Source of the DNA: Silurus meridionalis | Taxonomy: Eukaryota > Chordata > Actinopteri > Siluriformes > Siluridae | Length of the DNA: 64,000 nt | Assembly (NCBI RefSeq): GCF_014805685.1 | Contig: NC_060901.1 | Span: 25,599,405 to 25,663,404 of the forward strand | Direction: 5' to 3' | In this document: piece by piece, positions 1 through 11,372 of the stretch | How the letters are laid out: the number at the start of each line of letters is the position of its first letter | Numbering within the stretch: the first letter of the stretch is position 1 | Notes under the pieces: model-generated | Told to the model about the DNA's origin: nothing | The model's input: only the letters and a program-made list of their open reading frames with translations | Database searches by the model: none | Program-made: the position numbers and the translations under genes

Positions 1-253
1 GAAGGGAAGAGACTCTGGAAAGATCCGTCAAAATATAACATTTTTATGTGGTACACAGACGTTTGGACACTTTTATTGAAAAGAAAAAGTGATTAATAAG
101 TATAAAAGTGAAGTTATAAAGAAAAAGAATGAGTTATGAGGGAATTTCGGAATTATCATAATATGAGGTGGAATCAAAAAGGTTTAAGACTAGGTCTGTT
201 TAGAAGAGAGTACTTTTTTTTATCTACGTGACTTTCAGAATAGTCCCTTTAGG

Positions 254-480
254 TTCCCTGGTGGTCTAGTGGTTAGCATGGGGCGCTCTCACTGCTGCGA
301 CCCTTTCAGGGAACCAAACCCAGCTATTATGGTTGCACAAGCCAGTGCGCTCTTAGTGCCAGTCCCAAGCCTGGATAAATGGGGAGGGTTGCGTTAGGAA
401 GGGCATCCAGCGTAAAAACATGTGCCATGAATACGGATGATCCGCTGTGGGGACCTCTAATGGGAGAAGCTGAAAGAAAG
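254..480 (+). repeat. tRNA-Glu-derived SINE with LINE-like tail
   Basis: The head resembles a tRNA-Glu gene (A-box region TGGTCTAGTGGTTAG at about 263), but the T-arm is damaged, so it is not a working tRNA. The body and tail (GGGAGGGTTGCGTTAGGAAG at about 380, then a piece resembling GATCCGCTGTGG) recur at 3585-3735 and, as a tail only, near 18880. This tail is the kind seen on fish SINEs that borrow the 3' end of an RTE-type LINE (family knowledge; exact family not checked). Confidence 0.75.
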
Positions 481-489
481 CTTTACTTT

Positions 490-985
490 CATTCAGAATA
501 GTCATTTTGCACAGCAATACAGCGCTCCCAGCATTCTTTTGGAACGTGTCCTGGAAGTCTTCTTCTTGTCAAGCTCTCCGGTTCTCCACAATGGTGTTAA
601 AACGGTGACCTTTGAAGTCAAATCTGGCGAGTAGTGCTGGTGCGGAAGTGAAATCACGTGGGCCGTGCTTCGACGATCACCATACACAAGTTGCCGAACG
701 GTTTCGCCATTTTTAAAGGTTTCGCAGTTGCTGAAACACCTCGAACGACTCGTTGCAGCTGCGCCGTATGTGAAACGTATGTCATGTCAAACATCTCTGT
801 GGCAGATTTGCCCAATTTCAGGCAGAATTTCACAATTGCTCTTTGTTCTAACTTTCTGTCCAATGATACAATTGCAGACGTGGTCAGAATGGCACCAGTT
901 AGCACCATTAGACTTGAAACCTTTTGATAACACCTTGTATATAATGATTTATATCTCAAGGTTAGTTTTAGTTAGTCTCATTTAA
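490..985 (-). mobile_element. Mariner-like transposase N-terminal relic
   Basis: On the minus strand 654-959 encodes a peptide containing EQRAIVKFCLKLGKSATEMF, which resembles the N-terminal helix-turn-helix start of mariner-family transposases. There is no catalytic domain, so this is a dead fragment. A second relic of the same segment lies on the plus strand near 8410-8545. It lies downstream of the IgR-alpha Ig exons. Confidence 0.6.
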
Positions 986-1330
986 ATAAATTCATATTTC
1001 TATATAATACTAATTAGTTTAGAAATGTGTGTTGAGGTTTTGATATTTGATTTCATGATGAATATATTGAGATATATTGAACTTCCTGGCTTGAAATATA
1101 TAATTTGCAAACAAACGTTATTAGAACATTGGTTATCTAGTCTCATCCCAGTGTGTGTGAGTGGTGTGTGGTACCTGATGTGGAATTAGTTGTTGTGATA
1201 ATGGGTGTGGATGTTAAAGGCCATATTGGGGCATCTACAAGAAAATAACAGTTGAATAATTATTAATAAAGATTATGATGTGCAATGAGTCAAGAACTGT
1301 ACATAGATTACATGCAAAATATTGTTTTAC
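986..1330. other. AT-rich stretch, no gene seen
   Basis: No coding exon, RNA gene or known repeat could be recognised. By position it would be intron or 3' flank of the minus-strand Ig gene. Confidence 0.5.
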
Positions 1331-2527
1331 CTTTTACTACAAGTGGAACATCTGTAATGATTTTCCTTATCTCACATCTGTAATACCCTTCATCCTTTAA
1401 AGTCAGCTGTGATATCAGTAAAGATAGATTTCCTGGATGATCATTAATAAGCTGAACTCTGCCTGTGTACAGATTTGTCTGGTCCTTTGGGTAGATTTCT
1501 TTATATTGAAAATCCTTATAAAATAACCATGTGAAAGTGTGGGGTTTGGCTTGCAGGTCAGAGCAGGAGCATGGCAAAAGGACAGACTGTCCCACATACC
1601 CAGTCACATACACTAATTTTTCAGTCAGTTTACAACCTGGAGAATGAACAAACATCGCACTTCTGTTAAATCAGATGAATCTGTCATGATATTACTACCG
1701 AAGTAGTGTTGTGAATTGAAATGTGTCATTTACCTTCAACGATGAGTCTTATATACCTGATTTCACCCACTTCATTCATACACATGTAGTATCCATCATC
1801 GTTTCCAGTCACGTGTGATATGAATAGAGAATATCCTGAAGACTCATTAACCAGCTGAAATTTGTTGGTGTACTGATCACTCTCAGGAGATATCTTTATC
1901 CATTTATCCTTTTTATCATATTTGCTCCATGTGAATATTTGAGGTTTGGTGTGGAGGTCAGTGCAGGAGCAGGGCAGCAGTACTGAGTCTCCTGTGTATG
2001 CAGTGATTTGTATATCTTTATTTCCCTTTAGCCTGCAGCCTGTAGGAACACACCAGTTAGTGATCTGTTAATGAGCAGTTCACCATCTGCAGCAACTCGA
2101 CAGAAACCAATAAGGTATAAGTAATACCTTGGTACTCGTCTATAATTTGAAGATATCCCTTTAAATTCAGAGTTAAAAATAAACAAAGACCATTTAACAA
2201 AGCACTAAATACCATCAACTAGGAACCAGAAACAAACCCGAGCACTAAATTTTGAATATATTCAAGTACTAAACAAGGTAACAAGAAAATAATGTCAGTG
2301 AAACGGGGCGCAAAATACTATACCCTGCAAAGCTTGTAAGGACTTCCATGTTGAAGAGATATTGCATGACAACTATGGTAAGGCTGGACTTTGCAAGATG
2401 CGCATGATGATATGTTTCAAAAGGCTTTAAATACAAAAAAAATTATATTAAATATGAGACAGAGTACAGATGACTCACCTGCATTGACGTGGAGAAAAAA
2501 AAACAGAAGATAAAAACAAATCCGCAT
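1331..2527 (-). CDS. IgR-alpha: two-Ig-domain receptor, 3' part missing
   Basis: Three exons are visible. The leader (2479-2527, 49 nt) encodes a hydrophobic signal peptide, MRICFYLLFFFLHVNA. Ig exon D1 is 1734-2039 (306 nt) and Ig exon D2 is 1331-1636 (306 nt). All junctions are phase 1 with GT-AG sites. Both exons encode V-type Ig folds: a Cys right after the splice site, LLPCSC on the B strand, a Trp, and D-x-G-x-Y-x-C on the F strand (DDGYYMC, DEGYYRC). It is the only Ig receptor on this strand; its paralogues start at 28.4 kb, so the finTRIM cluster is flanked by this family on both sides. No stalk, membrane or tail exon was found below 1331; these may lie outside the window, or the product may be secreted or the gene dead. 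The Ig type is reminiscent of teleost DICP- or CD300-like receptors, but I cannot fix the family. Confidence 0.75.
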
Positions 2528-3584
2528 TCTTAAATTTTAACGAATTCGATTAATTACCATCCACACTCGCTAATATACACACAGCAGGAATGACAAATGT
2601 TTTCAAATGCAAGCATTTCCACAACCACTTACACATGCAGCCCACATACAATGAAGCAATAAAGTCCTTGAAATTGTAACTTCCTCTTACATCTGTTCAG
2701 AATTTGCAGGTTCTCACATTCACACGATCTCTCCATCCATTTAGCCATCTGTTTAATATATCTATTCACAGCATCAGAATCCAAATTGAGTGTTCATCAC
2801 CTCAATGAAGTTGTATAAGGATAGGTAAAAAAGAAATTACACCTATATTCTTATTGGGGAACCAATCTCACACTTATAATCCAAAGGGAGAATTAGAGTT
2901 GACTGCTTTCATACGTACAGAGGAAGCGCTAGGAAAGGAAGTGCAACGTCAGCGACAAAAGATTGAAATACAAAGAAGGCCAAAGCACACAAATCCTAAC
3001 CAATAACCAACAAAATGAGAAAAGACACAGATGAAGCATTTAATAGGGAATGGATTTGATCGAGTGGAGGTTAATTTTTTTTATTTTTAACCACAGATGG
3101 ACTTGGTATAAAATGTGATGATGATCTCAATTATTTCTGAAAAAAGATGTTCTTCACACTTACCCATAACCCATGCACATATTTTAAAGTGTGGCAATAA
3201 TCTATTATTTTAAGATGACTCTTGGCCACACCTGTAACCATTTACATCAATAAGCGATTTCATAATATTTGGAAAAACCATTGATGTGGTAAAACCAAGT
3301 GTATGTTTTGCAATGACCACTGTTGGGTGTTAGACATGCGTTAAAAAAGGAAGTTAAATCATTTCCAGTCATCAGTTGATGACATGCACCCGGTTTGGAG
3401 ATGTGTGTAGAACTTTCAAGACTAAAAATGATTCTTTAAATTTTTTTAATATAATAATTATTATTATTTATTCCTTTAAAATTTCATGCAACAAATAATT
3501 TTCTGAATAATAACAATGATCTCTTTTATCTTTTATCTGTCCTTGCTGGTTTGTCTTGTGTCCTGGTAGTTTCCTTTCCCACCG
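2528..3584. other. Intergenic, no gene seen
   Basis: AT-rich sequence upstream of IgR-alpha. It should hold that gene's promoter, but no convincing TATA box or paralogous promoter block was found. No coding exon was recognised. Confidence 0.5.
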
Positions 3585-3735
3585 CTATATCCTCCCACCG
3601 CTGCGACCCGGGTTCGATTCCCGGTCAGGGAACCATCCCCAGCCACTCTCAGTGCCGGTCCCAAGCCCGGATAAATTGGGGAGGGTTGCGTTAGGAAGGG
3701 CATCCAGCGTAAAAACATGTGCCAAATCAAACGAA
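3585..3735 (+). repeat. tRNA-Glu-derived SINE, 5'-truncated copy
   Basis: The intact T-arm sequence GGGTTCGATTCCCGGTCAGG at 3609-3628 is followed by the same body and tail as the copy at 254-480. The anticodon half is missing, so this is a SINE and not a tRNA gene. Confidence 0.75.
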
Positions 3736-4077
3736 AGAAAGTTTTTAATTGCCATATTACATCAAAATACAAATTTTTAAATTTAATACACAAATTTATT
3801 TCAAATTACTCAAAATAAAAATGGTAAAAATGCACTGTACAGTGTTTTCTTTACATTTAAGTTTAAAACCAAACTTTCTGTCATTTTCTCTGGCCTGAAT
3901 CTTCTCCTCATCCCTTGCTGTTTTTTTTTCTTCATTTTTTATTCTGCAGCGCTTTTACTGTCCTGAGCGCTACAGAGTTTAGGGCAGTGTGTAAACCCAA
4001 ATCCAGAGAAATAGCGATGAATCAATAATTTTACAAAGACACGAAGCAGCAAAAAAAAATAAATACCAAAAATTCAG

Positions 4078-4262
4078 ATGGGGTTGCTTAGTGGTACAGA
4101 ATTTAACGTATCAAAAGGTTGCGAGTTCAAATCCCAGCCACACCAAGCTACCACTTCTGGTTCCCTGAGCAAGACCTTTAACCCCATAGCTGCTCAGTTG
4201 TATGACTGACATAAATTTAGGTTGATCTGGATAAGGGCACCTGCCAATGCCATAAAAGCAAA
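4078..4262 (+). repeat. tRNA-like dispersed repeat (SINE type 2)
   Basis: A tRNA-like B-box (GGTTGCGAGTTCAAATCCCA) is followed by a tail ending in GGATAAGGGCACCTGCCAATG. Related copies lie at 9840-9992, 20196-20312 (inverted), 39545-39680 (inverted) and 61305-61415 (inverted). This is a dispersed family, and no full-length copy is evident. Confidence 0.6.
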
Positions 4263-4919
4263 AAACAAATCAAACAAACAAACCAAAAACATGTTTCAAA
4301 GTGTTCAACAAAAAATCCACAATGCAAAAGCGAAAAATCGTTAAATCCTCAAAAACTCAGGAAAAAAATTGTAATTAGCAAAAATAAACAAAGTAAAAAT
4401 TTTTAACTAATTGCTGTAGCTATCCAAAAAAAAAAAAAAAAAATAAAATCCAAGCGCCCCATGTGCGCTACCTTAGAATCATAAGAGTTAAAATAAAAAG
4501 AGTGTTTACCCAGGTAACAATCTGGTCTTTTGGTTTCACGTAATTTGTCCAACTTAAAATCTCCTAATTTGTTACCACTGGTGTTCCACAAGGCTCTGTT
4601 TTGGGCCCTTTTTAATGTAGTAATTACTGGTTAACTCTTGGATAGATTTATAGGAAATATATCTATATATTGAAAAACAGAGGTTCTTCTGGTTGGCGCT
4701 AAATCCGATTTGTCGAAATTCTCAAAAGTTTTTTACTTTCTTTTAATAATTCTCCAATGTTCTCAGTTTGGGTGTTGTCCTCGATAATTCATTGTCTTTT
4801 AAAAAACATGTATACAATTAATATAATAGTATTTTTGTCTTTGGGTTTATTAGTTTACTAATTAACACTCTTTTACTTTAATTAGCTTGTGGTAGATTTC
4901 ATACAAACTTTATGGTATA
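4263..4919. other. 3' flank of TRIM-A
   Basis: AT-rich DNA without a recognisable exon. The complement of TTTATT at 4846-4851 gives an AATAAA polyadenylation signal on the minus strand about 70 nt beyond the TRIM-A stop codon. A short A-run near 4425-4445 is low complexity. Confidence 0.5.
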
Positions 4920-6673
4920 TTACGGATCACACAATTTTACATTTGAATCAAAAGACCAGGAGGGACCAAACCCGGCATATAGAGGCTGAGTGAATGTGGT
5001 GTAGACTCTGTGAAGAAGTTTTATTCTGTCAGAGACGCTGTAGAAGGACAGAATTCCTGCACTTTGATCCACATAGACTCCGATTCTGGAGGATGCTGGA
5101 ACTTTGAGATCAGTCTTGATGTCTTTGTGATGGAAAGATAGAGAAGAAGGAGAACACCACAGACTCCAGGACTGATTATTCCTTCCAAACAGATATTTCT
5201 TATTCTGTCCTTTCCTTCTGATGTCTTTATATGAGACTGATATGTCCACGCATCCATCCCGACTCCGCTCCACCTCCCAATAACAGCGTCCACACACACT
5301 CTCCTTACACAACACCTGAGGCCAGGAGTCAAATCTCTCTGGATGATCAAAGTATGGCTGCTCCTTCTCGATATATCTCACGACTCTATTGTTCTCAGAC
5401 AAAACGAGTTTACGATATGCCGTGTCGGGATCCAGAGTCAGATAGCAAAAATCTAGCAAAATAAAATGCAACAAAGTGAACATTTTATGGTTTCATACAT
5501 TATATTGTCTAGTGAGACGTGTGGTTCATGTAACTTACATTTCAGGAAATCTTCTCTGCTCTCCGGCTCTGGTGGGGAAATGATCTGAACGGCTGCAGCT
5601 GTGAAGAGAAAAATCGAAACAAAGACGAAAAGCATTATGCGTTGTGTAAAAAATGAAAAAGTAGGTTTATTCATTTGAAATCAGTATTTAGTTCATGGCT
5701 GCAGTAAAGTAAGCAGGAGCACTGCCCACAGAGCGGATTAAGACGTCCATCATTGTGTTTCTCCAGAAGGAAAAGCTCCTCTTACCATGTGGATGAATTT
5801 TGCTGAATTCCTCCTCACAGAATTCCTCAAGCCTTTTCTTCAGATCTGAGAGAGAATTCCTCACCCCATCAAAAGAGAGATGTTGATGAAGAGTGATGCT
5901 GGATGTTTCAAAATTTGGTCTATCTACTACAGGAGAGCGACGTCCAGATGCCTAGAGAAAACAATTACAACTTCAAGGATAGCTTGGTAAGGAAAAAAGA
6001 AGGATATTGTAGCTCAGTGTTGCAGCTTTCAGATTGTCTTTTTTGCAAAATGTTATATATTCAAATGACCCAGCATGCATTACACAAATGCATTATAACA
6101 TCACTGCGAATCCTCCTTATGAGCCACCGTTTTTTAATGCGATAGCTACATAGGTCTTCAAACTGATATTACTAAGCGTAACTAAGAATTGAAGTGCAGA
6201 ATGGGTAGCTTTCTGTTTTGGAGTCTTGTATTTTGGTTTTGAGTTTGCTTTTGAGTCTGGTTCCTCTCAAGGTTTCCTCCATTTTCCTTCCTACCATCTT
6301 TGAATTTGAGGCACTAAGCAGTAACAAACAGTAATAAACTGGAACCTGACCTCCTCACCTGATACCTTCCCTTAATAAGAGGAATATTAGACAGTGTGTG
6401 AGGAAAATCTGTAGATCAGTCAGTGAGTGTTACCTGGAGAAAACGGATGTGATCGTGTGTGTGTGAAAGCTGCTCCATCTCATTGACTCTCCTCTGAAGA
6501 TCAGAAATCTCTTGCTCCAGTTGCTCCACCAGTCGTTCAGCACGACTCACTTCAGCCTTCTCCTGATCTCTGATCATCTCAGTCACCTCTGAGCGCTTTT
6601 TCTCCATGGATCTGATCATTTCAGTAAAGACCCTCAAAGTTTCCTTTACTGCTGTCTGAGCACTTAGCTGTTA

Positions 6674-6741
<68 letters not shown>

Positions 6742-8118
6742 TTAAAGCTCATCTATTATCCCATATATCCCATGACTCTATGTCCTTGTTTGTGTGTGTT
6801 TCTAGGAGCAGCTCCATTACTGCTCACCTTTATAGTGTTTACAGCTTGTTTCAGCTCCTGCACCTTCTTCTGCTTCTCCTGGATTCTCTGCTCGGATATG
6901 ATCTGCTCTGCTTTCAGCTCACTCTGAGGGACAAAATAATTCCATTTTGCTCTTTATAAAGTGTGTGTTTGTGTGTGCTTTTACACTGAGCCGTCACAAT
7001 ACCTGCCTGTCCCTCATCCACCACCAGATGTCTCTCTTTCCCCTTTTTTTTCCCACATGCCGTTCCATAAAATGATATATCGATATACAGTAAAATGTGT
7101 TGTGTTTAAGCTGTCAATGTTTTGTAGACTTTATGACCTGTGGTTTTATTATGATTGCTGATATTGAAGAATTCTTTGTGATCTAAGGTCCAGTCAGATA
7201 GCAGATGGGAGATTAGATAGCTACCTAACAGTGGGCGAACCCTAGTGGATGAATTGCCACTACAAATTCTTAGAGTCAGTGCTATAAGTACTGAGGCATG
7301 GATATAAGGTGGGGCTAAAGAGTAAAAACTAGGGTGATTGGATGTAAATAAAGTGGATGATGATGTGACATTTCAAGTGCCTGCCAGAGTCTGAAGTTCA
7401 GAGAAGAACTCTCTCTCGCTCTGCCTACCTTCCCCTATCAGTGCTCACTATGTGATTAGACCAGTTCATAACAATGTCAAATTTCACTCATAAACAAAAA
7501 CACAATATTTCTCTCAGACTTGAGCAGTCAATTCTAGTTAAGAAAATTGTATCATGGTGTATTCATTCTAAACAGTTTTCTCACCTGTTTCTCGACTCTT
7601 TCCGCTGCAGCTGTGACGGTGTCGTGTCCTTTGTGATTATCAATCATACACAGATGACAGATGCAGGTTCGATCAGTACGACAGTAGATTTTCAGCACTT
7701 CGTCGTGCTCAGAGCAGATCTTCTCTTGTAGGTTTTCCGAGGCTTCGGTCAAGGTGTGTTTTTTCAAAGCGGGCCGTTCGAGATGAGGTTTGAGATGAAA
7801 TTCGCAATAAGACGCCACACACATCAGGCAGGATTTCACAGCTTTGTGTTTTCTCACAGTGCAGAAATCACACTCCACATCTCCAGATACAACTTGGGTT
7901 GCAGTCTTCTTTACGCTCAGCATGTTTTTGTGTGGAACCGTTTCTCGGCATTTAGGGCAGCTGTAGATACCCTTCTGATTATCCTGATCCCAAAATTGTT
8001 CAATACACACCTTACAAAAAATGTGACCGCAGGGGAGAGTTGCAGGATCCTTCAAGAAATCCAGACACACTGCACAGGTGAACTGGTCTTGATCTATGGA
8101 TATACTGGACTTGGCCAT
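4920..8118 (-). CDS. TRIM-A: finTRIM-type RING/B-box/B30.2 E3 ligase
   Basis: Exons on the minus strand: 7585-8118, 6828-6923, 6434-6667, 5786-5951, 5539-5598 and 4920-5452. They sum to 1623 nt, or 540 residues, with every junction in frame. Exon 1 starts MAKSSISIDQDQF and carries a C3HC4 RING (CAVC, CGHIFCKVC, CPKC), a B-box 1-like Cys block (CDFC) and a B-box 2 (CSEHDE through HKGHD). Exons 2-4 are coiled coil. Exon 6 is the PRY-SPRY (B30.2) domain with LTLDPDTA, GRCYWEVE and PLYAGFG. The family acts as cytosolic ubiquitin ligases, many induced by virus or interferon, with the variable B30.2 face binding ligand. Exon 1 is about 19 residues shorter than in TRIM-C and -D, the loss lying in the linker between the RING and the first B-box. 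The usual WEVEW reads WEVER here. No stop or frameshift was seen. Confidence 0.88.
6676..6740. repeat. (CA)n microsatellite
   Basis: Uninterrupted CA dinucleotides in an intron of TRIM-A, directly beside the 234-nt coiled-coil exon's acceptor side. It appears as (UG)n in the minus-strand transcript. Confidence 0.95.
6930..7584. other. Intron 1 of TRIM-A, no extra feature
   Basis: The intron between the RING/B-box exon and the 96-nt exon. No transposon with recognisable ends and no further exon was found. Confidence 0.5.
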
Positions 8119-8409
8119 TTTCTTTGTATTTACTGACTAATTGAGAGAAAAAGAGAGAGAGAGAGCGAGAGAAAGAGAAAGAGCGTCAAGCCGAGATTAT
8201 ATGTGCTTTCACTGAATAAACTTTGAGCTTAATATCAGTTGTGTGGGTGGAGCATTATAAAAGTAGGATGCAGCTACTCTCCCAGGCTCAGGGTAAAACT
8301 TTATAATAAGTGGACATGATAGTGAAAAAAAGCACTGACTAATTAGGAACTAAAAAAACCCACAAAAATTTTAACCAATTTAATGTTTATATAACAGTTT
8401 GGAAACTAA

Positions 8410-8545
8410 TGGGGCTAACTGCTATTCTGACCATGTGCGTTACCATGGACAAGCAAATATGAAATTCCTCATGAAACTGGGCAAATCTGCTACAGAGACA
8501 TTTGACATTACATATGTTTAGCATACGGCAGAAGAACATTTACAT
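8410..8545 (+). mobile_element. Mariner-like transposase relic
   Basis: Plus-strand translation gives KFLMKLGKSATETFDIT, matching the relic at 490-985 in opposite orientation. It is a short dead fragment upstream of TRIM-A. Confidence 0.55.
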
Positions 8546-8589
8546 TTAACCTTATTTTCATTTATTATGCATTGTTTATTCAATACATG

Positions 8590-9110
8590 TTTAGATGGCT
8601 GTTAATTCAGCCCCTGAGCCCTGCTGTGGACACCATCTAGCAGCTCAATGATTACCTGTCCTGACACCTGCACCAGCTCTGTCAAGATCTGGTTCTTTTA
8701 TTTTTTGTTTTTTTACATTTCTGACTGATTTTTCCTTGTTTTTTTTCGTTTTCCCCCACCAGATGTCGCCATTCTTTCCCGAGTCCCTAATTAATTGCTA
8801 TTGTTTCCACTTGAGTCTTGATAGTTCACCCTTTGTATCTGTCTGTTAATTGAAGTTTGTGTTATCTGTTTTATTAAATCTCCTGTCTTTTACTGAGTTT
8901 CCACAGTAAAAAGTTTCTCTTTTAAATTCTGTAGATTTATTTTTGCTCTGTCCTTTGTTGGATTTTGAGTCCTGAGTTTGCAATATGTGTCTTTTAGACT
9001 GTTTAAATAAAAAAGAACATAGATTTTCTGAGTTTGCCTTTGTATTTGGGCTCATGCAACTCTCTATGGCAGACTGTTAGAACTCCTCCCTCTCATGTAG
9101 AGCCCTAGAC
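8590..9110 (+). repeat. Unclassified dispersed repeat
   Basis: It contains CCCACCAGATGTCGCC near 8756 and a T-rich body ending near CATGCAACTCTCTATGGCAG. A related block lies at 24155-24670 (CCCACCAGATGTCGCCAGAG). It has no protein coding signal, and the repeat class is not recognised. Confidence 0.5.
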
Positions 9111-9199
9111 CCTGACAATAATATTTAATCATGAATCCTCATTATGAGCCACCATTTCAATGTGGAAGTCAGAGATGGAGGAAAACACTTGTCAGACAT

Positions 9200-9470
9200 T
9201 TATTGTCCCTGTAATGAGCAATGTTTTAGAGAGTGTGTGAGGAACAGCTGGATCTGTAGATCAGACAGAAGTTGTTCAGGTTGACTCAATTCAGCCTTCT
9301 CCTGAGCTTGGATCATCTCCCTCACCTCTGAGTGCTTTTTCTTAATGGAGCTAATCATCTCATTTAGGATCTTCTTACTGTCCATTACTGCTGTTTGTGC
9401 ACTTAGCTGTTAGAACACACACACTCATGCACCTTCTTCTGCCTCTCCTGGATTGTCTGCTGGAATAGAA
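9200..9470 (-). pseudogene. Fragment of a finTRIM coiled-coil region
   Basis: The minus-strand translation of 9225-9410 matches the 234-nt coiled-coil exon (SSIKKKHSEVREMIQAQEKA) but decays after about 50 residues. Just upstream at 9430-9465 is a remnant of the 96-nt exon (QEKQKK-type codons). No RING, B-box or B30.2 exon accompanies it, so it is a dead TRIM copy between TRIM-A and TRIM-B. Confidence 0.75.
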
Positions 9471-9839
9471 TTAAAGTTAGTGGTCTAGAGAGCTGCAGGA
9501 ATCATTTGGAGGGTGAGTGTATTGATAAGCTGTAGGAGAAATGTATTCTGTGGGTTGCCTCAGAGAAAGATATGGCAGGTCATCTACAGCGCTTCAGAGG
9601 GTGATCAAAATTTGGGATTCTATCAACGAAGAGGAAAAAAAACATGCCTACGATAGGATTAGCTTGGGTTAGTTTGTGAATTGGGTTTTTGGAAGATAAC
9701 TAGAACTGAAGGATTCTTCATGCCTATTTGACCAGCATATGGAATGCTGCCATCTGAAAATAAAGGATAATGTGATGCCTGAATGAACTGCCTGAACTGT
9801 CTTAATTTTGTTGGTGCTCAATCATGAAATATGATTAGG

Positions 9840-9992
9840 AAAGTATGCAGGAGGTGGTACCCTAGTGGTAGTTAAGGTTAAGGCATTGGACTCTGGTTTC
9901 TAAGGTTTTCAAGTTCAAATCCCAGCACCACCAAGCTGCCAATCCTTGGCCCCTGATCAAGGACCATAACCCTCAACTGCTCATTTGTGACC
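9840..9992 (+). repeat. tRNA-like dispersed repeat (SINE type 2)
   Basis: It contains a degraded A-box (CTAGTGGTAGTTAAGG) and a B-box-like TTCAAGTTCAAATCCCAGCA, followed by the same CACCAAGCTGCCAA body as the copy at 4078. Confidence 0.6.
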
Positions 9993-10735
9993 TACAAGTG
10001 CAACAAATTTGTGGGAACTTCTGCAACAGTGTTGGGAAGAATTTTCTGCACAATATTTGATTTCCATTCTAGAAAGAATGCCACAAGTGTGTTCAGCTGA
10101 TATCTGCAATAAGACAATATACTGCAATTAACTTTAATGAGACAAAAATGAAGATTATATGTTTTTAAACAAAACATTTCATAAGGTTTAATTAATTTAT
10201 TTAAAAACAGAGGAATTAAACAGTGTACAATTTAATTCAAAACTGGGGTGTTCTAAAACATTTGACTACAATTGTATGTGATGAAATTATGTTTGTAAAT
10301 CAGAACAACGGATAGAATTGGATAAAAGTCTTTATATTGTATAGTACAATATATTTGTACATTAAAAGACCCCATGTTTAAGTCACCTATAAATTCCTTT
10401 AAAATTAAATTTAAAAAAAGTAATTTGGTAACAAAAAATTAAGTGTTAGCTTTAACTGCCAATCTTTAACTGTCATATTTGAATATGACTCCTGGCAATG
10501 TTTTGAATTACTACATTTTCAAGTTATGATGGGGTCATCGGGACGCATCTCCAGAAGTCAGGGACTACCTGAATGCAGCTTTAACCAGGCATGTACTCTT
10601 GGTTCTAATCGATTCTGCCACCTAATTTCTCTGATTTTTTACTAGAAACCTATGCTTTAATGATAAATAAATAAATTCATTCATTTATAAAGACATATAT
10701 GTTTGATATAAATTTTGCATCGAACACTACACACT
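9993..10735. other. Intergenic, no gene seen
   Basis: AT-rich sequence downstream of TRIM-B on the minus strand. It probably includes that gene's 3' UTR. No clear AATAAA on the minus strand was found close to the stop codon. Confidence 0.45.
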
Positions 10736-11317
10736 TTAAATTGGATCACACAGTCTCACATTAGAATCAAACAAACAGTAGGGCCCGAATCCAGCGTATA
10801 GAGGCTGAGTGAATGTAGTGTGGACTCTGTGGAGAAGCGTCATTATGTCCGAGACGCTATAGAAGGACAGAGTTCCTGCATCGTGATCCACGTACACTCC
10901 TATTCTGGGGGAAGTGGGAGCTTTGAGATCAATCTTAATGGTGTTGTGATAGAAATAAAGAGCAGTTTTAGGGGAAAACCACAGATTCCAGGATCGATTG
11001 TTCTGTCCGAATGCACACTCCTCACTGTCTCCTTTCCTGCAGATGTCCTTGTACGAGACAGATATGTCCATGCCAACACCGCTCCACTCCACCTCCCAAT
11101 AACTGCGTCCACACACACTCTCTTTACTCAACACCTGGTACTTGGAATCAAATCTCTCTGGATGATCAGAGTAATGCTGCTCTTTCTCACTGTATGTCAC
11201 CACTCTGTTCTTCTCGGATAGAATGAGGTTACGGTGCGCCGTGTTGGGATCCAAAGTCAAATAACAGAAATCTGGAATAAAAAAAAGAAAAACAAACTGA
11301 ACATTGTGAACAATTAG

Positions 11318-11372
<55 letters not shown>

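Noticed and set aside
254..330. A possible tRNA-Glu gene
   Set aside because: The A-box is good but the T-arm is disrupted and it is followed by a SINE body also found at 3585. No intact cloverleaf.
7474..8136. Plus-strand open frames opposite TRIM-A (and similar ones opposite TRIM-B, -C and -D exons)
   Set aside because: They are antisense shadows of the conserved RING/B-box and B30.2 exons without splice or domain support.
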